64,000 bases of DNA from Amycolatopsis balhimycina FH 1894 (GCF_000384295.1 NZ_KB913037.1:9375508-9439507), one strand, 5' to 3'; numbered from the stretch's first letter, positions 8,922 to 16,873 are shown. Made by a program: numbers and translations. The notes: a model not told the origin generated them from the letters alone.

Positions 8922-9080
8922 ACCACTGAGAGTAGGAGGTGCGGCGCTCGGAGACAGGAAGACGCTGATTCCCGGGGAAAATCAGCCCGATGTCGTAACG
9001 TGGTCGACCCGAACGGGTCAACCTTGCCGGCGCGACCTCATCAACCTCTCCCACCAGGACGGCGTTCTTCGGTGCCGCCC

Positions 9081-9140
9081 TTGACAACCCCGCGAGCCTG
9101 TCGCCTAATGGTGGCACTTGTTACGCTACTTTAGTAACAA
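9081..9140 (+). promoter_or_regulatory. Promoter and palindromic operator of the membrane protein-GntR operon
   Basis: TTGACA at 9081-9086 is a perfect -35; a weak -10 (TAATGG) begins at 9106. At 9118-9140 lies TTGTTAC-N9-GTAACAA, a perfect 7-bp inverted repeat placed over the expected transcription start and 12 bases before the start codon. This is where a repressor would act; the GntR regulator encoded at the end of the operon is the obvious candidate. Confidence 0.65.
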
Positions 9141-9152
9141 ACGGAGTGGGTG

Positions 9153-10157
9153 ATGGTGGACGTCCGAGACGGGTCGGGGAGTGGCCGGCTTCGCCGGCTG
9201 GTGCTGACCGTGGCTCCGATGGCGTGTGCGGCGGCGGTGCCGTGGCTGCTGGTGGCGGCCTACGGGGATCGCCTGCCGGATCGCGCGTATGTGGACGGCT
9301 GGTCACGGGTGGGGCCGGAATACGCCCACCTCGCCCCCACGTGGTCGTCGTGGAGTGCCGGATGGCTGTACGGCCTGCTGTGGGCAGCCCTCTTCGGAGC
9401 GGTGTTCTGGCGGGTCCGGCAGTGGCCGCACCTGCAACGGGTGTTGGCCGCGGGCGGTGGGGCGGCCGGCACGACGGCCGCCGTCGACGCGGTCTGTAGC
9501 GTGCTGTCCGTGCTCGACGTGCACAGTTATCCCCACCAGCCGATGTCATGGTGGTACGACGCGCTGCCACCGGTGGTCGGGCTGCTCGGTGGCGCCGTGG
9601 GATGGTTCCTGGCCGGCCCCGCGCCGGCGTTGCCGGAAGCGGCCGAGGTTCCTGCGCCGAATCTGCCCGCCAGGCGCCTGGGCCGGGCGGAACGGGCGAT
9701 GTTCAGCGAAGTGGTGTGGTCGGTCAAGGCCCGGGTGGCCGGTCTCGTGCTCCTGGTGTGCGCGCCAGTGGAGCTGCTGACGCGGTACGACGCCGGCACC
9801 GCCGTGATGCTGCCGGCGCTGGGACTGTTCATGGTGTTGCAGGCCAAGGCAAGAATCCGGATCGACGGCGACGGCGTGCTGGTGACCCTGCCCCTGCTCG
9901 GCCGCGCGCGACGCCGCGTGCCCTACGAGCACGTGCGCCAGGCCGAGATCGCTGAGCGTGCCCCGGCCGCGGGCTGGGGGCTTACCGAGAACAAGCGGTG
10001 CCGTGGATACGTCACCGGGCGTGGGCCGGCGATGATCCTGCGACTGACGGGCGACCGGCCCTTCGTCGTCAGTCTCCGCGACCCGGTGGCCGCCGTCGCG
10101 CTGATCAACGGCCGGCTGGCCCGCGAACGGTCCACCGGTACGGCGACGGGAGCCTGA
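9153..10157 (+). CDS. Integral membrane protein with C-terminal PH-like domain
   Basis: 334 residues from ATG 9153, six bases after GGAG (9143-9146). Hydrophobic segments occur at about 18-36, 65-83, 95-110 and 128-148, then a cytoplasmic linker, a further hydrophobic pair at about 186-220, and a beta-rich C-terminal module (about 225-325) with the pattern R-I-x-I-D-G-D-G-V-L-V-T, resembling bacterial PH-like/DUF1648-associated domains. No catalytic motif. It is followed seven bases later by a GntR gene, a pairing typical of YtrA-subfamily regulators with membrane proteins or transporters. Likely role: envelope stress or membrane homeostasis, by context only. Confidence 0.7.
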   Translation: MVDVRDGSGSGRLRRLVLTVAPMACAAAVPWLLVAAYGDRLPDRAYVDGWSRVGPEYAHLAPTWSSWSAGWLYGLLWAALFGAVFWRVRQWPHLQRVLAAGGGAAGTTAAVDAVCSVLSVLDVHSYPHQPMSWWYDALPPVVGLLGGAVGWFLAGPAPALPEAAEVPAPNLPARRLGRAERAMFSEVVWSVKARVAGLVLLVCAPVELLTRYDAGTAVMLPALGLFMVLQAKARIRIDGDGVLVTLPLLGRARRRVPYEHVRQAEIAERAPAAGWGLTENKRCRGYVTGRGPAMILRLTGDRPFVVSLRDPVAAVALINGRLARERSTGTATGA

Positions 10158-10164
10158 CCCGCCG

Positions 10165-10524
10165 ATGCTGATCTCCGTCGACCCGTCCTCCCCGGTGCAG
10201 CTCGCCGACCAGGTCGCCCAGTCGGTACGCGCGGGAATCGCCGACGGCTCGATCCGGCCGGGGGACCGGTTGCCCCCTGCCCGGGAAGCCGCCGCGGCCC
10301 TCGGTGTCGGCCTGCACACCATCCTGCGCGGATACCAGCAACTACGCGACGAGGGGCTGGTCGAACTACGCCGAGGCCGCGGAGCGATCATCACCGACGC
10401 GGGCAACTCCCTGCGCGCCCGCACCGACCAGCTCGCACGCGACTTCACCACCGCGTGCCGCCACCTCGGCCTCACCGCAGACCAGACACTCGACCTCGTC
10501 CGCACCGCCCTCCAGCGCCCCTGA
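10165..10524 (+). CDS. GntR-family repressor, YtrA subfamily
   Basis: 119 residues. Residues about 10-75 are the GntR winged helix-turn-helix (Q-x-A-x-x-V, G-x-I-x-P-G-D-R-L-P, a recognition helix L-G-V-G-L-H-T-I-L-R-G, then L-R-D-E-G-L-V-E-L-R-R-G-R-G). Only a short helical tail of about 40 residues follows, as in the YtrA subfamily, which lacks a large effector domain. It lies seven bases downstream of the membrane-protein gene in one transcription unit, so it probably represses its own operon through the palindrome at 9118-9140. Confidence 0.88.
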   Translation: MLISVDPSSPVQLADQVAQSVRAGIADGSIRPGDRLPPAREAAAALGVGLHTILRGYQQLRDEGLVELRRGRGAIITDAGNSLRARTDQLARDFTTACRHLGLTADQTLDLVRTALQRP

Positions 10525-10655
10525 ACGAGGTATACGAACAGCCCGCCGGCCGACAGCGGGTCGTACGTCGTGGTAAGACTCTTAGAAAAAGAACATCTTT
10601 TCGGGGGAAGTATACGAGGGCGGATCGCGGTACTCGCCGCTTTGCTCGCGGCTAG
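10525..10655. other. Spacer with an A/T-rich palindrome, no gene
   Basis: This stretch is less G+C-rich than its surroundings. It holds a perfect short palindrome AAAAGA-ACA-TCTTTT (10587-10601) and the octamer GTATACGA twice (near 10531 and 10610). No reading frame is convincing. It may be the remains of a promoter region belonging to the decayed genes that follow. Confidence 0.35.
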
Positions 10656-10795
10656 CTCACCCAGGCCAAGGACCTCGACGCGGTCCGGGCCGCGTTGGGC
10701 GAGCAGAAGGTCAGCTTCTTCTACGGCTACACCGGACCCGGCCAGGCGTATGCGAGCCTGTTCCCGCACCGCGTCCGGGCCATGGCGATGGGCAG
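10656..10795 (+). pseudogene. Remnant of a TAP-like alpha/beta-hydrolase (peptidase) gene
   Basis: An internal fragment of about 45 codons reads DLDAVRAALGEQKVSFF, then YGYTGPGQAYASLFPHR. It matches, block for block, the nucleophile region of the full-length peptidase-like lipoprotein at 52864-54420 (EALGEAKISYWGQSYGTYLG, VYSSLYPDR). The nucleophile elbow G-x-S-Y-G has become G-Y-T-G-P, a TAG stop lies directly before the fragment, and homology ends near 10795. It is a dead relic. Confidence 0.65.
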
Positions 10796-10816
10796 CCCGC
10801 TCGACCACAGCGTCGC

Positions 10817-10948
10817 GCACTCGTCGTGCTCGGAGCGGGCGAAGCCGGCCGGGTCGTCGCCCGCGGTGGTGCCGGCGATCATCATCGGCTGAGCGCGGGT
10901 GCCCATGCCGGTGCGCATGGCGTCCCACAGGTTGTCGAATCCGGCGCC
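10817..10948 (-). pseudogene. Remnant resembling a phage terminase large subunit
   Basis: About 44 codons on the minus strand encode FDNLWDAMRTGMGTRAQPMM, then IAGTTAGDDPAGFARSEHDE. The order L-W-D-A-x-x-T-G-x-G-x-R-x-Q-P and I-A-x-T-T-A-G is the pattern of the end of the ATPase domain of phage terminase large subunits. There is no start, no Walker motif and no neighbouring phage gene, so this is a small prophage relic. Identification is from motif memory. Confidence 0.5.
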
Positions 10949-11032
10949 GCGCGATCGACGTACGGGTGAGAGCGGCCTTGCACCGGGCCGTCCGAACACC
11001 CCAAGTCAGCGCACGCGATGGAGGTACTGCGA

Positions 11033-11440
11033 ATGAGGACCCTGCACGTCGGACTGCGGGTGACCGATCTCGATCGGTCGCTGGCGTTCTACGCCGCCGT
11101 CGGCTTCGAGGTCGTCGGCAGGGTGCCCGAGACGCCGATCGGGCAGCTGACCATGCTCAAGCTCCCCGACGACGAGTTCGTCACTCTCGAACTGGTTCAC
11201 GACGGCAGGCCGGTCGACCGTGGCACCGACGTGAGCCACCTTGTCGTGCAGGTCGGGTCGATGGCCGACACGCTCGACGTGCTTGCCGGCCACGGGATCG
11301 AGCCGGTCGCTCCCGGGCAGGAAAGGGATGACGGGCTGATGACGGCGTTCATCGCCGACCCGGACGATCGCCGGATCGAGCTCGTCCAGTGGCCGGCGGG
11401 CCACACCGACGGCATGACCGCAGCCGACTGGCCAGAGTAG
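11033..11440 (+). CDS. VOC-superfamily (glyoxalase/dioxygenase fold) protein
   Basis: 135 residues. I chose ATG 11033 because GGAGGT (11020-11025) lies seven bases before it; an upstream ATG at 11018 overlaps that site. The protein has two beta-alpha-beta-beta-beta modules: LHVGLRVTDLDRSLAFYAAV at the start and a second half with VSHLVVQV, IADPDDRRIELVQ. The metal-ligand pattern H (near residue 5), E (near 54), H (second module) and a final E in R-x-E-L-V resemble lactoylglutathione lyase-type proteins, but substrate cannot be told. Before the IS630 insertion it was convergent with the endoglycosidase gene at 12699-13601. Confidence 0.85.
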   Translation: MRTLHVGLRVTDLDRSLAFYAAVGFEVVGRVPETPIGQLTMLKLPDDEFVTLELVHDGRPVDRGTDVSHLVVQVGSMADTLDVLAGHGIEPVAPGQERDDGLMTAFIADPDDRRIELVQWPAGHTDGMTAADWPE

Positions 11441-11456
11441 CCGCGACAATCTACTA

Positions 11457-12699
11457 GTAGCGTGTCGCTGCTTAGTTCTGGCCTGCTTGGCTGGGATGCT
11501 GTTGTGTGGCAGGTCATTCCCCTGCCGGACAAGGACGGTTCTCGTGCCCTCGCAGAAAAAGCGGCCGGTCAGGTTGACCGCACGGGATCGTGACGACCTG
11601 CTCCGGGTGACCACAACGGGTGTCCACCCGGCGTCGATGATCATGCGGGCGCGGGTGCTGCTCGCACTGGACACCTCGGCCGGTGAGGTAGACGCGAAAG
11701 AGGCGATCGCGGCCCAGGTCGGGGTCTCGGGTGAGACGCTGAGGCTGGTCGCCAAGCGCTTCGCCGAGACCGGCGGTGACATCTGGGCCACGATCGAGCG
11801 CAAACAGCGCGAGCATCCGCCGGTGCCCTCGCCGGTGACCGGTGAGGTCGAGGCCCGGCTGATCGCCCTGGCGTGCTCGGCCCCGCCGGCGGGGCATGCC
11901 CGGTGGTCGCTGCGGCTGTTGGAGAAGCACGTCGCGCTCATCGAGGACATCCCCGACCTGGATCACTCCACCATCGGCCGGGTCCTAAAAAAACGGAACT
12001 TCGTCCTCATCTGAAGAAATGCTGGACCATCCCGCCGAAGGCGAACGCGGCCTTCGCCGCGGCGATGGAAGACGTCCTCGCGGTCTACGCCCGGCCCTAC
12101 GATCCCGCCAGACCGGTGGTGTGCATGGACGAAAAGCCCTTTCAGCTACTCGGCCATGTCCGCGAACCGCTGCCTGCCAAGCCCGGCCAGGACCTCCGCG
12201 AAGACAGCGAATACATCCGGTGCGGCACCTGCTCGATTTTCGTGTGGGTCGAGCCCCTGCGCGGCTGGCGCCGCGTGCACGCCCTGCCCCGGCGGACCAG
12301 GATCGACTGGGCCGGGCAGGTCAAACAACTGCTGACCGTGGACTATCCCGACGCCGAGACCGTGGTGCTGGTCATGGACAACCTCAACACCCACAGCATC
12401 GCCTCGCTCTACGAGGCCTTCGAACCCAGCGAAGCCTTCGCGCTGGCTCAGCGCCTGGAGATCCACCACACCCCCAAACACGGGTCCTGGCTCAACATCG
12501 CCGAAATCGAACTCTCCGCACTGGCCCGGCAATGCCTCGACCGCCGCATCGACAACCTCGACACCCTCAACACCGAACTCACCGCCTGGCAACACGCCAC
12601 CAACACCGACCAACGCCAAGTCCGCTGGCAGTTCACCACCGACGACGCACGCATCAAACTCCGCCACCTATACCCCAAGATCTAGCAGCGACAACCTAC
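11457..12699 (+). mobile_element. Complete IS630-family insertion sequence, flanked by TA
   Basis: About 1.24 kb. Ends are imperfect inverted repeats: CTAGTAGCGTGTCGCTGCT at 11454-11472 against the complement of 12684-12702 (two mismatches in 19). TA dinucleotides at 11455-11456 and 12700-12701 are the target duplication expected for IS630. Removing the element restores a sequence in which the endoglycosidase stop codon TAG is kept. Both ends, the frameshift site and the three catalytic acids are intact, so it may still be active. Confidence 0.85.
11544..12685 (+). CDS. IS630 transposase made by -1 frameshifting (two overlapping frames)
   Basis: Frame 1 runs from GTG 11544 (AAGGA eight bases before) to 12014 and carries two helix-turn-helix segments; frame 2 (open from 11873) runs to 12685 and carries the DDE domain. 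An A7 tract at 11987-11993 in register A-AAA-AAA is a classical -1 slippery site placed exactly where the protein homology crosses frames: GRVLKK in frame 1 continues as [10 protein letters not shown] in frame 2. The fused protein is about 380 residues. Catalytic residues visible in frame 2 are D in VCMDEKPF, D in LVMDNLNTH and E in WLNIAEIEL. The fusion product is the active transposase; the short frame-1 product may act as regulator. Confidence 0.87.
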
Positions 12700-13601
12700 T
12701 AGGGCCTGTACACAGCGTCCTTGCCGTACAGGGGCTTGGTGAAGCTGGAGATGTAGGTGTGTGAGTCGGCGGCGCCGAGGTTATAGGTCAGGTACACGCC
12801 ATAGCCTTCGCTCACGGTTCGCTGGGCGAGGCTGGCGGCGGTGCTGGTGGATGTCGCTGCGATCTGGACTGCCGCGGGGGAGAGCCCGGATTTGGCGAGG
12901 GCGATGTTCGGTACGCCCCAGGTGCCGTAGTAGGGATTCCAGGCGTAGGTGAACTTCGAGGTGATGTCGGTGCCGCCGTAGGACAACCGCGATGCCGCCG
13001 GGCCGATGTTGTACAGCGAGATCAGCTTGGTGGGCATCGCCGCGCGCAGGGCCGTGACGAGGTAGACGAAGGAGCTGGCGTTGGGCTGGCCGGTGCCGTT
13101 GTTGCCGTACTCGGTGTATTCGTCGTCGAAGTCGATGCCGTCGAGTCCGTACGTGGTCACGGTATCGGACAGCTGTTTGGCGAAGGCCGCGGCCGCTTGC
13201 TGGGATGGGAAGTTGGCGAACCCGGCGCCCTGGTGGTTGCCGAGGATCGACAACATGACCTTGATGCCCTTGGCTTGCAGCGGGCGGATCTGGGTGCTCA
13301 CGTTGTCGAGGACGTTCTGCACGTTCGGGTTGAAGTACAGGTATGCCGACTTCGTCGCGGTGTCGTAGTTGATGTTGGCGGCGAAGATGACGCCGATGTC
13401 GAACACGTTGCCGCCGCTTTGGGCGAGCGCGTACTTGCCCACGTTCAGCATGCTGTTGTTGTTCACCTCGACGTAGGCCACGGTGATCGGCCCGGTCTTG
13501 CGTGGCGCGGCGGACGTACCAGCCGCACTCGTACCTGTCATCATGCCCGCCAAGAGGGCGGCGCCTGCCAGCAACGCGGTGATCCGGCCAAGCTTGACCA
13601 C
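12699..13601 (-). CDS. Secreted endo-beta-N-acetylglucosaminidase H (GH18)
   Basis: 300 residues from GTG 13601, with AGGAG ten bases before. Residues 1-31 are a signal peptide. The mature part is a GH18 barrel with the active-site strand YGLDGIDFDDEYTEYG (151-166); E161 is the proton donor and D159 the assisting acid. The match to the Streptomyces Endo H active-site strand is nearly complete, so the likely reaction is cleavage between the two core GlcNAc residues of high-mannose N-glycans outside the cell. The protein has about the family length. Its stop codon TAG spans the TA target site of the adjacent IS630, but the insertion did not alter the reading frame. Confidence 0.92.
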   Translation of the reverse strand: MVKLGRITALLAGAALLAGMMTGTSAAGTSAAPRKTGPITVAYVEVNNNSMLNVGKYALAQSGGNVFDIGVIFAANINYDTATKSAYLYFNPNVQNVLDNVSTQIRPLQAKGIKVMLSILGNHQGAGFANFPSQQAAAAFAKQLSDTVTTYGLDGIDFDDEYTEYGNNGTGQPNASSFVYLVTALRAAMPTKLISLYNIGPAASRLSYGGTDITSKFTYAWNPYYGTWGVPNIALAKSGLSPAAVQIAATSTSTAASLAQRTVSEGYGVYLTYNLGAADSHTYISSFTKPLYGKDAVYRP

Positions 13602-13845
13602 GGTAGATCAACTCCTGACGAGTGGTTTGAACCATTGTCCATGTATGTGCTTTTCCGGCACCTTGTCAAGAGCAGTGATCGAGCAACGCGCTGGGTACCT
13701 CGATCGGCCCACGCCGTTCGTCGGACCCGGCGCGTCGCCCCATCGGACTTGGCGTGGCTCACCAACTCTGTGCGCGACGGCACGAGCCGGACATCGAGTG
13801 AACGACCGGGGACCGCTCAGCGGCACGAGACGTTGGGCCGGCTGG

Positions 13846-13876
13846 TACTGGCAGTATGACCACGCATCGATAGAAT
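13846..13876 (+). promoter_or_regulatory. Leaderless promoter with TACTG-G-CAGTA palindrome before the GlxA-like gene
   Basis: TAGAAT at 13871-13876 is a good -10 whose start point would fall on or beside the ATG at 13883, so the transcript should be leaderless. The palindrome TACTGgCAGTA (13846-13856) occupies the -35 position. A related palindrome lies downstream of the gene at 14871-14882, suggesting autoregulation. Confidence 0.5.
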
Positions 13877-13882
13877 ACCGCC

Positions 13883-14833
13883 ATGACCCGGCACCGGATG
13901 GTCGTCGTCCTGCTCGACGACGTCTTGCCCCTCGACTACGCGATCCCGGTTCACGTGTTCGGACGGGAGGCGTCGGAGGCGTACGACCTCGTGACCGTGT
14001 CCGTCGGTGGCAGCGCGGTGCCCGTGGCCGGGGGGACCACGGTGGTACCGGACGGCGGGCTGGAACTGCTGCGCCGGGCGGACACGATCGTCGTGCCGGG
14101 CTACGCCGACGCCGTGGAGCGTGAGCTGCCCGGGTCGTTGATGCGATCCCTGGCGGACGCGCACGGGCGAGGCGTCCGGTTGGTGTCCATCTGCTCCGGG
14201 GCGTTCGCCCTGGCGCGGGCCGGTGTCCTCGACGGACTGACCGTGACCACCCATTGGTCGTTGTGCGCGGAGCTCGCCGAGCGCTTCCCCGCGGTCACGG
14301 TCGACCAGTCGGTGCTCGTGGCCGGCACCGAGTCGGTCCTCACCTCGGGCGGGGTCACCGCGGGGGTGGATCTTTGCCTGCACCTGTTGAACGTCGATCT
14401 CGGAGCAGCGGCCGCGCGGCACGTCGCACGGCGGATCGTCATGGCGCCGCGTCCGATGCACGGCCAGCAGCAGTTCGTGGAGAAAGCAGTCGTCCCTCCC
14501 GGCGACGACGTCATCGCGCGGGCGCAGCAATGGATGCTCGTGTCGCTCGAACGGAACCTCTCGGTGAAGGAGGTCGCCGGCCGGTTCACCATGTCGGAAC
14601 GGACCTTCCACCGGCGCTTCCGTGAGAAGACCGGCGTCCCGCCGTTGACCTGGCTGCGCGATCAGCGCATCGCCCGGGCCAAAGAACTCCTGGAGAACTC
14701 GGAACTGTCCATTCAGGACATCGCGCGCCGGGCCGGATTCGGCACGGCGGCCAACCTGCGGGTGCAGTTCCGGGGCGTGACAGGCGTTTCGCCACGGGAA
14801 CATCGGAAGTCCTTCACCTTCGATCGCGCCTGA
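13883..14833 (+). CDS. GlxA/FtrA-type AraC regulator with DJ-1/PfpI domain
   Basis: 316 residues. Residues 1-175 form a DJ-1/PfpI-like domain with the nucleophile elbow SICSGAFAL (Cys104), usually non-catalytic and ligand-sensing in these regulators. Residues about 210-312 are the AraC double helix-turn-helix (L-S-V-K-E-V-A-G-R-F-x-M-S-E-R-T-F-H-R-R-F, then I-x-D-I-A-R-R-A-G-F). The following gene, an alpha/beta hydrolase in the same direction 117 bases on, is the likely target, since a copy of the regulator's own upstream palindrome sits in that gap. Confidence 0.9.
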   Translation: MTRHRMVVVLLDDVLPLDYAIPVHVFGREASEAYDLVTVSVGGSAVPVAGGTTVVPDGGLELLRRADTIVVPGYADAVERELPGSLMRSLADAHGRGVRLVSICSGAFALARAGVLDGLTVTTHWSLCAELAERFPAVTVDQSVLVAGTESVLTSGGVTAGVDLCLHLLNVDLGAAAARHVARRIVMAPRPMHGQQQFVEKAVVPPGDDVIARAQQWMLVSLERNLSVKEVAGRFTMSERTFHRRFREKTGVPPLTWLRDQRIARAKELLENSELSIQDIARRAGFGTAANLRVQFRGVTGVSPREHRKSFTFDRA

Positions 14834-14870
14834 CCCGCCCGGTGAGCATGGCGGGAAAGTTTCGATAGTC

Positions 14871-14882
14871 GGCAGTACTGCC
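14871..14882. promoter_or_regulatory. Palindrome GGCAGTACTGCC before the hydrolase gene
   Basis: A perfect 12-bp palindrome between the AraC regulator and the hydrolase. It shares GGCAGTA with the site at 13846-13856 upstream of the regulator. Two related sites flanking a regulator gene and preceding its neighbour suggest operators for that regulator. Confidence 0.45.
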
Positions 14883-14950
14883 ACTGTCCGCGAAGGTCTC
14901 CTGAGGCGAGACTCGGTGTCATGCCGATTCAACTTCAGGAGATCGAATCC

Positions 14951-15646
14951 ATGAACCAGCCGACCTTGGTCCTCGTCCACGGCGCCCTGACCGATGCCTC
15001 GGTGTGGCGCCGGGTCTCTGTGCGCCTGCAGGAGGCGGGCTATCCCGTCATCGCGCCGTCCTTGCCCATGCGCGACTTCGACGGCGATGTCGCCTACCTC
15101 AAGCAGTTCCTCGGCACGCTCACCGGGCCACTCGTGGTCGCCGCGCACTCCTATGCGGGGTCCGTCATCTCGGCTCCCGGCGCCTTGACCGAAGACGTCC
15201 GCTCCCTCGTGTTCGTCACCGCCTTCCAGCAGGACGCGGGTGAGACGGCCGGTGCGCTCAACGGGAAATTCCCGGGCAGCCTGCTCGTCCCGGAGAATCT
15301 TGTCGTGCGCGAGTATCCCGGTGGGGCGGAGATCTACCTTCGGCCGGACAAGTTCGGCGATGTCTACGCCGGCGACGCCGGTGCGCGTGACCAAAAGGTC
15401 CTCGCCGCCGCCCAGAAGCCCTTTGATCCGGCAACCCTGGAGGGCAGCTTCGCGAGCGCCGCGAGCTGGCACGCCTTGCCGTCGTGGGCTGTGGTGTCCA
15501 CGCAGGACAAATCCATTCCCACCGAGGCGCAGCGGTGGATGGCCGAGCGGGCCGGCTCCACCGTTGTCGAGGTCGACTCCTCCCACGCCGTCCCGTTGGT
15601 GCACCCCGATGTGGTGGCCGAGGCCATCCTGAGCGCCGCGGGTTGA
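14951..15646 (+). CDS. Alpha/beta-fold hydrolase
   Basis: 231 residues from ATG 14951, preceded by AGGAGAT eight bases upstream. The oxyanion motif LVHGALTDASVW, the nucleophile elbow AHSYAG and the catalytic histidine in DSSHAVPLVHP are all present, in the order of small esterase-like hydrolases that cluster with actinobacterial regulators. No signal peptide, so cytoplasmic. Probably controlled by the GlxA-like regulator upstream through the palindrome at 14871. It ends 15 bases from the broken edge of a truncated TetR gene, so its 3' flank is a recombination boundary. Substrate unknown. Confidence 0.88.
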   Translation: MNQPTLVLVHGALTDASVWRRVSVRLQEAGYPVIAPSLPMRDFDGDVAYLKQFLGTLTGPLVVAAHSYAGSVISAPGALTEDVRSLVFVTAFQQDAGETAGALNGKFPGSLLVPENLVVREYPGGAEIYLRPDKFGDVYAGDAGARDQKVLAAAQKPFDPATLEGSFASAASWHALPSWAVVSTQDKSIPTEAQRWMAERAGSTVVEVDSSHAVPLVHPDVVAEAILSAAG

Positions 15647-15661
15647 GCGCCGGTACCGATC

Positions 15662-15811
15662 CGGTGCGGACATCGCCATGCTGCGTGCGATCGCGTTCAG
15701 CGACACCGTCTCCGCGCCGCCTTCGCGCAGCTGGTCCATGGCGGCGGCCTTGATCTCGGTCACGATCTGGCGCCGGTATCGCTCGCGCCGGGTCGGCTCC
15801 TGCTCAGGCAT
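15662..15811 (-). pseudogene. TetR regulator truncated after the helix-turn-helix
   Basis: Fifty codons from ATG 15811 encode a clean TetR N-terminus (RRQIVTEIKAAAMDQLREGG, then ETVSLNAIARSMAMSAP). Homology stops abruptly before the conserved L-Y-R-Y-F of the recognition helix; the frame then runs into unrelated sequence antisense to the hydrolase. It is divergent from the gene at 15965 and presumably once controlled it. Confidence 0.75.
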
Positions 15812-15839
15812 CGGGAGGCACCTCATTTCACACTATGGG

Positions 15840-15879
15840 TTGACGCGGTATGACATGGCGATGCATAGTTACGGCCATT
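15840..15879 (+). promoter_or_regulatory. Promoter A of a duplicated promoter pair
   Basis: TTGACG (15840-15845), 18-bp spacer, CATAGT (15864-15869), then ACGGCCATT. The block GATGCATAGT-T-ACG-G-CCATT is 18/20 identical to the one at 19221-19240, which also has TTGACG 18 bp before CATAGT. It drives the gene at 15965 and lies between it and the truncated TetR. Confidence 0.6.
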
Positions 15880-15964
15880 AACAAGGCGACTGAGGGTCGC
15901 GCAATGTTCGGGAGTTGGTCATGACTGGCTGACCTTTCCCTTCACCTGCAAGGAATCCGGTAAC

Positions 15965-16873
15965 ATGAAGATCACCATCTCCGGCGCGTCCGGTCTCATC
16001 GGCGGTAAGCTCGTCGCCCGCCTCCGGGAGCGTGGCGACGAGGTGACCGTGCTTTCCCGTTCCGCGAGCACCGACCCGTCTGTGGCGCGGTGGGACCCGC
16101 TGTCCGGGCCTGCCCCCATCGAGGCGCTCGCCGGCCGGGATGCCGTGGTGCACCTGGCGGGCGAGCCCCTCGGCCAGCGCCTCACCGACGAGGTCAAGGA
16201 CCGCGTCCGACGGTCGCGCGTGTCCGGCACCCGCAACCTGGTCGATGGCCTGCGCGCCACCCCCGAAGCGGAGCGGCCCGGGGTCCTCGTCTCCAGTTCG
16301 GGCGTCGCCTACTACGGGCCGCACGGCGACGAAGAAGTCACCGAGGAAACCCCGCCGGGCGACACGTTCCTCGCCACGGTCTCCGTGGAGTGGGAGAACG
16401 AAGCAGCCGAGGCGGCCGAGTTCGGTGTCCGCGTCGTGCGTATGCGCACCGGTGTCGTCCTCGACGCTTCGGGCGGCACGCTGAAGTCGCTGCTCGCGAC
16501 CTACCGCGCCGGGCTGGGCGGACCGATCGCGGGCGGCGCGTTCGCCGTGCCGTGGATCCACGTCGACGACATCGCCGGGCTGTACATCAAGGCGATCGAC
16601 GACGCCTCGTGGAGCGGCGCCTACAACGGCACGGCACCCGAACCGGTCACCCAGCGGGAGTTCTCCAAGGCGCTGGGCCGCGCACTGCACCGCCCCGCCA
16701 TCGTGCCGATGCCCGGATTCGCGCTGAGGATCGCCCTCGGCGAGATGGCGGACATGGTGACCACGGGCCAGCGCGCTGTTCCCCGCCGGGCCCTCGGCGG
16801 CGGCTATGTCTACGCGTACCCGCACCTCGACGCGGCGCTGAGGGCCGCGTTGAACCTTCCGGAACAAAGTTGA
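15965..16873 (+). CDS. TIGR01777-type NAD-dependent epimerase-like protein (YfcH/SDR39U1)
   Basis: 302 residues. The N-terminal nucleotide-binding motif is ITISGASGLIGGKL (G-x-S-G-x-x-G). Other family landmarks are HLAGEPLGQRLTDEVKDRV, SRVSGTRNLVDGL, the SSSGVAYYG block, WENEAAEA, RTGVVLDASGG and a C-terminal block with GQRAVPRRALGGGY. The order and length match the atypical SDR family of E. coli YfcH. Role unknown; reactions of this family are not established. Promoter A lies 86 bases before its -10-distal side, and the divergent TetR gene that likely repressed it is truncated. Confidence 0.9.
   Translation: MKITISGASGLIGGKLVARLRERGDEVTVLSRSASTDPSVARWDPLSGPAPIEALAGRDAVVHLAGEPLGQRLTDEVKDRVRRSRVSGTRNLVDGLRATPEAERPGVLVSSSGVAYYGPHGDEEVTEETPPGDTFLATVSVEWENEAAEAAEFGVRVVRMRTGVVLDASGGTLKSLLATYRAGLGGPIAGGAFAVPWIHVDDIAGLYIKAIDDASWSGAYNGTAPEPVTQREFSKALGRALHRPAIVPMPGFALRIALGEMADMVTTGQRAVPRRALGGGYVYAYPHLDAALRAALNLPEQS

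Noticed and set aside
8934..8940. AGGAGGT-like sequence on the plus strand
   Set aside because: No start codon follows at a usable distance with an open frame; it lies upstream of a minus-strand gene.
5365..9117. Continuous 1250-codon minus-strand frame covering both genes of the convergent operon
   Set aside because: Only its last 527 codons are coding; upstream of 6948 it is out of frame with the 656-residue membrane protein, which has proper protein character.
13817..15826. 669-codon minus-strand frame across the GlxA-like and hydrolase genes
   Set aside because: Only its first 50 or so codons (the TetR relic) are protein-like; the remainder is antisense shadow.
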